Below are positions 60,459 through 64,000 of a DNA stretch of 64,000 nucleotides, in pieces. The position numbers and the translations under genes are program-made. The notes under the pieces are model-generated. The model searched no databases. It had not been told where the DNA came from and saw nothing but the letters and a program-made list of their open reading frames with translations. Positions within the stretch are counted from its first letter, which is position 1, and every line of letters starts with the position of its first letter. This DNA comes from Mucilaginibacter straminoryzae (GTDB taxonomy: Bacteria > Bacteroidota > Bacteroidia > Sphingobacteriales > Sphingobacteriaceae), in assembly GCF_022953055.1 (NCBI RefSeq), contig NZ_JALJEJ010000003.1:62001-126000 (forward strand), written 5' to 3'.

Positions 60459-61588
60459 GCAATAAGTCGGCAATAATCATAGGCGCAGGCATTGTAGGCC
60501 TCGCCACCGCAAGGGCTTTGGCGGTTCGTGGTTACCGTGTAACCGTGTTTGAACGCAACGAACAGGCTGTAGGGGCTTCTATCAGAAATTTCGGCATGGT
60601 ATGGCCAATCGGACAAGCTACCGGGCAGCTGTTTGAACGTGCGATGCTTTCGCGAAGCATCTGGAAGCAGGTTTGTAACGAAGCCAATATCTGGCATAAT
60701 GAAACAGGTTCATTGCACCTGGCTTACCATGACGATGAATTAGCGGTAATGCGCGAATATGCAGCCATTAACCACGAATACCGAAACTGTGCGCTGCTGA
60801 ATCCGGCGGAAACACTTGCGAAATCTCCGGCGGTAAATCCAGACGGACTTAAAGGCGCGCTTTGGAGTGGCGAAGAAATGATCGTAGAATCCAGGGTCGC
60901 CATAGGCCAAATCGCCGCTTACCTGAAAGAAAAGTATGCCGTAGACTTCCATTGGAATACCGCTATCACCCGGGTGGAAACTTCAGCAGTCTACAATGCC
61001 GGACAAAAGTGGGAAGCCGATGAAATTTACGTATGCAGCGGCGCCGATTTTGAAACACTCTATCCAGAACTTTTTTTGGAAGCCGGTATCACTAAATGTA
61101 AGCTGCAGATGATGCGTTTAACCGCCCAGGAAGATAACTGGCGCATAGGCCCGTCGTTGTGTGGCGGTTTGTCTATGATCCACTATCCCGGATTTAAAGC
61201 AGCACCTTCGCTTTCAAAATTGAGGGAGCGATATGAAAGCGAATTTGCCGAATACCTAAAATGGGGAATCCATGTAATGGTTTCGCAAAACGCAGGCGGC
61301 GAGCTTACCATCGGCGATTCGCACGAATATGGTTTGGTGCATGATCCGTTTGATAAACAGTTTATCAACGATATGATCATCAGCTACCTGAAAAGTTTTG
61401 CCACTTTTAAAGACTGGCGTCTGATCCAGTCATGGCATGGTATCTACCCTAAAATGCTGAACGGTGCAACAGAGTTTATTGCAAAACCGGCCCCCGGCGT
61501 AACCGTGATAAACGGTATGGGCGGCAATGGCATGACGCTTTCTTTTGGCCTTTGCGAACAATTGATAGCAGGCCAGCTTTCCGTATAA
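60455..61588 (+). CDS. FAD-dependent oxidoreductase (TIGR03364/HpnW-like)
   Basis: 377 residues, DAO-type flavoenzyme. The FAD-binding Rossmann motif is IIGAGIVGLATARALAVRGYRVTVFER. The FGMVWPIGQ stretch, PGFKAAP and NGMGGNGMTLSFGLCE at the C-terminus are characteristic. Relatives occur in phosphonate loci and some oxidise 2-aminoethylphosphonate or its N-methyl form to phosphonoacetaldehyde. That would supply the HAD hydrolase and replace the transaminase PhnW, which is absent here. It is the last gene of the operon, followed by a strong terminator. Confidence 0.84.
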   Translation: MSNKSAIIIGAGIVGLATARALAVRGYRVTVFERNEQAVGASIRNFGMVWPIGQATGQLFERAMLSRSIWKQVCNEANIWHNETGSLHLAYHDDELAVMREYAAINHEYRNCALLNPAETLAKSPAVNPDGLKGALWSGEEMIVESRVAIGQIAAYLKEKYAVDFHWNTAITRVETSAVYNAGQKWEADEIYVCSGADFETLYPELFLEAGITKCKLQMMRLTAQEDNWRIGPSLCGGLSMIHYPGFKAAPSLSKLRERYESEFAEYLKWGIHVMVSQNAGGELTIGDSHEYGLVHDPFDKQFINDMIISYLKSFATFKDWRLIQSWHGIYPKMLNGATEFIAKPAPGVTVINGMGGNGMTLSFGLCEQLIAGQLSV

Positions 61589-61590
61589 AA

Positions 61591-61624
61591 AATAATCCCC
61601 GGGTATTTACCTCCGGGGATTATT
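61591..61624. terminator. Bidirectional terminator
   Basis: A perfect 12-base stem, AATAATCCCCGG with CCGGGGATTATT, and a ten-base loop between convergent genes. Confidence 0.85.
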
Positions 61625-61639
61625 GCTATAAACAGCTGT

Positions 61640-62482
61640 TTATCGTACTTCTTTCTCTTTCAGGTGCTTGATAAGCGCAGCCGGGTGATCTGTTTGCAAA
61701 CCGTCAAAACCTAATGACAAGGCACTGTCCCAGTGTTCGTCTTCATCGTGGCTTTGAACATCCGGCCAGATTTGCAAATGATGTTCGTGTACCATTTTTA
61801 CTACTTCCGGGGTATAATCTTTCCAATCGCCGTCTAGCAGATCAGGCTTTGCATTACTCAGAAACTCCTCAAGTTTTTCGGCTGTCTTTACATTCCCTGG
61901 TAGGCTAAGCATTAACGGCATAGCCGGTGCAGCCTTTCGCCATTGCTTCAACTGCTCTTCGCTGTTGATATAGACAATCACCTGCTTTTCCATTCCAAAC
62001 TTTAACAGCATCTGGTAGACCGCAAATGCAGACGCATTCTTAAAATCGATATAAATATAAATGCGGCTTTTACAGAGTTTAAGAATCTCTTCAAAGGTTG
62101 GAATGTGGTAGGTTTTCTTATCCAGGCTATCGCGGCTTTTTACCTCTAACTGTTTTATTTCGGCCAGTGTCAGGTCTTTAATCTGTCCTTTGCCGTTTGT
62201 CACCCGGTCTACTGCCCCGTCGTGCATGCTTACCAACGCACTGTCGCGTGTGGTCCTTAAATCAATCTCTACATAATCAACCCCGTTCTTGATTGCCTCG
62301 GCATAAGCTTCCAGCGTATTTTCCGGGAACTTCACGTGATCGCCACGATGGGCGATTACCGTAAAACGGTGCCTCGGTTTAGGCAACGGATTTGATTGTG
62401 CTTTGGATTGAAAATTGAAAGTACAAAGCGCTAATAAAGCGAAAGCAGATTGCTGCACGCTGCGGTTTAAATGCGAAAACAT
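61640..62482 (-). CDS. Glycerophosphodiester phosphodiesterase
   Basis: 280 residues with an N-terminal signal-like segment (to about SKAQ). GDPD catalytic motifs are present: VIAHRGDHVKFPENTLEAY (His and Glu), VDYVEIDLRTTRDSALVSMHDGAVDRVTNGKG (metal ligands and second His), and a late GFDGLQTDHP. It hydrolyses glycerophosphodiesters to an alcohol plus glycerol-3-phosphate, outside the cytoplasm. It is convergent with the FAD oxidoreductase gene. Its presence beside phosphonate genes suggests a shared organophosphorus theme. Confidence 0.92.
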   Translation of the reverse strand: MFSHLNRSVQQSAFALLALCTFNFQSKAQSNPLPKPRHRFTVIAHRGDHVKFPENTLEAYAEAIKNGVDYVEIDLRTTRDSALVSMHDGAVDRVTNGKGQIKDLTLAEIKQLEVKSRDSLDKKTYHIPTFEEILKLCKSRIYIYIDFKNASAFAVYQMLLKFGMEKQVIVYINSEEQLKQWRKAAPAMPLMLSLPGNVKTAEKLEEFLSNAKPDLLDGDWKDYTPEVVKMVHEHHLQIWPDVQSHDEDEHWDSALSLGFDGLQTDHPAALIKHLKEKEVR

Positions 62483-62631
62483 AGTAACAGATATAGAATT
62501 TGAAGAAGCCGAAAATAATCAAGTGATATTACCGGGATGTTCAGGAAAGTTTAATGGATGATTAATTGCGTTCAATAATTTACGGCAACATCCATGGCTG
62601 AACCTTCTTCAAAATCTATTGCTGATACAGA

Positions 62632-62970
62632 TCAGGCCTTTTTTACAAATTCTGATTTTAAAGCCATCGCACCGAAGCCGTCGATTTTACAATCGATGTT
62701 ATGGTCGCTGTCAACCAGGCGGATGTTTTTAACCTTTGTGCCTGCTTTTATACTTTGTGAAGATCCTTTAACGGGAAGATTTTTTATTGTGATAACCGTA
62801 TCGCCATCCTGCAGTACATTACCATTGCTATCTTTTACTACAAAACCGGTTTCGGCGTCAGCAGCTTCTTCTGCGTTCCATTCGAAGCCGCATTCCGGGC
62901 ACACCAGCAGATTATCCATTTCGTAGGTATAAGTGGATTTACACTGCGGGCAGGGACTTAATTCTAACAT
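62632..62970 (-). CDS. PhnA/YjdM family zinc-ribbon protein
   Basis: 112 residues. The N-terminal zinc ribbon has PCPQC and VCPECGFEW, followed by an SH3-like PhnA domain ([28 protein letters not shown], ending [14 protein letters not shown]). This family was named for alkylphosphonate utilisation in E. coli, although it is not required for C-P lyase and its function is unproven. It has its own transcription unit on the minus strand, 149 bases upstream of the GDPD gene. Confidence 0.92.
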   Translation of the reverse strand: MLELSPCPQCKSTYTYEMDNLLVCPECGFEWNAEEAADAETGFVVKDSNGNVLQDGDTVITIKNLPVKGSSQSIKAGTKVKNIRLVDSDHNIDCKIDGFGAMALKSEFVKKA

Positions 62971-63128
62971 GTTTATTTTTTTGCAAATATACCATATTAG
63001 CGTAATATATATCGCTTATTGTACTTATCAGAGGCGTTGAAGTCCCAAATCACATTCTTATTATAAGACTAATGACATAAAAAATTATTTCAAGCCAATT
63101 GGATTTGCGTTTGTTAGGTTTGTAAGGT

Positions 63129-64000
63129 TTGACAAATAAAGCAACATATGATTACGATGCCGTTGTGGTAGGCTCTGGCCCGAATGGACTTGCTGCGGCT
63201 ATTGTGCTACAGCGCGAGGGATTGTCTGTATTATTGCTCGAAGGAAAGGAAACCATCGGCGGCGGCCTGCGGACGGCAGAGCTTACCCTACCGGGCTTCA
63301 AGCATGATATGTGTTCGGCCATTCATCCGCTTGCTGTTGGTTCACCCTTTTTTCAAACACTTCCTTTAGAGCAGTTTGGGCTGAAATACATTTATCCCGA
63401 AGTTAATGCTGCGCATCCTTTCGATGGCGGAACAGCGGCGATACTTACCAATTCCTTACAGGAAACCGCGGCATTACTGGGCGTCGATAAGGATCGTTAC
63501 CTAAAGCTTTTAGGTCCGGTAGTTGCCTCATGGCCGGGATTGGCGGCTGATGTTCTGGGCCCATTACGCTTCCCTAAACATCCGTTAGATTTAGCCAGTT
63601 TTGGCTTAAAAGGTTTACAATCTGCTACTCGACTTGGCAATACTTTTAGCACGCCCGAAGCCAGGGGGCTTTTTGCGGGGATGGCCGCACACGCTATCCA
63701 GCCGCTTTCTAACTTGGCTACCGCCGCTGTTGCGCTGGTATTAATGGCGAATGGTCACTTAAAGGGATGGCCGCTGCCAGAGGGTGGCTCGCAGCAAATT
63801 GCTGATTCATTAGCTGCCTATTTTGTTTCGCTTGGCGGAAAAATTGAGACCGGCACCTACATCACCGGTATAAAGCAGTTGCCATCTTCAAGGGCTCTGC
63901 TTTTTGATGTAACGCCCAAGCAACTGTTACAGATTGCAGGCGAAAGGTTTTCAAGCATTTACACCAGGCAGTTGCAACGTTACCGCTTTGGTATGGGTGT
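63129..64000 (+). CDS. Phytoene-dehydrogenase-like FAD/NAD(P) oxidoreductase, partial
   Basis: The gene runs off the window end; 290 residues are visible. The N-terminal dinucleotide-binding motif is DAVVVGSGPNGLAAAIVLQREGLSVLLLEG, followed by GGGLRTAELTLPGFKHDMCSAIHP, typical of the phytoene desaturase/CrtI-like family. The start is TTG at 63129: an in-frame TAA lies at 63123, no ATG precedes the Rossmann fold, and the ATG at 63148 is out of frame. It could act on a carotenoid-like or another hydrophobic substrate; no carotenoid genes are in view. Confidence 0.85.
   Translation, partial: MTNKATYDYDAVVVGSGPNGLAAAIVLQREGLSVLLLEGKETIGGGLRTAELTLPGFKHDMCSAIHPLAVGSPFFQTLPLEQFGLKYIYPEVNAAHPFDGGTAAILTNSLQETAALLGVDKDRYLKLLGPVVASWPGLAADVLGPLRFPKHPLDLASFGLKGLQSATRLGNTFSTPEARGLFAGMAAHAIQPLSNLATAAVALVLMANGHLKGWPLPEGGSQQIADSLAAYFVSLGGKIETGTYITGIKQLPSSRALLFDVTPKQLLQIAGERFSSIYTRQLQRYRFGMG

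Noticed and set aside
62594..62926. 110-residue plus-strand open frame
   Set aside because: It is antisense to the PhnA/YjdM gene, whose zinc-ribbon and PhnA domain are unmistakable.
63148..63369. Plus-strand ATG frames at the window end
   Set aside because: They are out of frame with the phytoene-dehydrogenase-like sequence that runs from TTG 63129 to the window end.
1..64000. CRISPR arrays, insertion sequences, prophage, tRNA or rRNA genes
   Set aside because: I looked for regular spaced repeats, transposase motifs, phage genes and cloverleaf or rRNA-like sequence and saw none; weak tRNA-like sequence could still be missed by eye.

Overview
The window comes from a Bacteroidota chromosome, most likely family Sphingobacteriaceae (Mucilaginibacter/Pedobacter type). 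The evidence is two SusC/SusD pairs, a FecR/ECF-sigma/STN-TonB receptor trio, TAnnTTTG-type promoter elements, weak Shine-Dalgarno signals, many lipoproteins with a Cys-Lys start after the lipobox, and short intergenic spaces. I see no tRNA, rRNA, CRISPR array, insertion sequence or prophage, and no gene-free stretch longer than 300 bases.

Layout. 1-8.6 kb is housekeeping: an ECF sigma factor with a membrane partner, a GNAT acetyltransferase, a small ABC exporter, ddl, and an envelope operon (PASTA protein, rhodanese, MltG, thioesterase, YihY-type membrane protein). 8.7-22.9 kb holds three TetR-controlled modules: an RND efflux pump, a short-chain dehydrogenase, and a TolC/MFP/MacB-like ABC exporter. 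Each has an obvious palindromic operator, and in each a promoter -7 element directly precedes an operator. 23-27.4 kb is a stress/ion cluster (tandem universal stress protein, two small proteins, Mg2+ P-type ATPase) whose transcription units are preceded by FNR-like palindromes. 27.6-41 kb is a PUL-like operon (STN-type SusC, SusD, metallopeptidase, TlpA-like protein, unusual serine protease, GH92 mannosidase) with its FecR and ECF sigma upstream, probably for mannose-bearing glycoproteins.

41-48.5 kb is the most unfamiliar region. A TolC, an HlyD adaptor and an ABC protein whose ATPase domain has lost nearly every catalytic motif except Walker A lie in one tight gene string with two paralogous small proteins that bracket a DUF6671-like zinc-ribbon protein. 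An isocitrate dehydrogenase gene heads the string and a LysR regulator is divergent to it.

49.6-63 kb looks like an organophosphonate locus built on Bacteroidota uptake machinery: SusC/SusD, two secreted alkaline-phosphatase-superfamily hydrolases, a PhnZ-like HD oxygenase, an XRE-cupin regulator, a phosphonatase-like HAD hydrolase retaining the Schiff-base lysine position, a DUF5690 membrane protein, an FAD oxidoreductase of the phosphonate-associated family, a glycerophosphodiesterase and a PhnA/YjdM-type protein. The proposed logic is outer-membrane import, periplasmic ester cleavage, inner-membrane import, oxidation to phosphonoacetaldehyde, and C-P cleavage. The window ends inside a phytoene-dehydrogenase-like gene.
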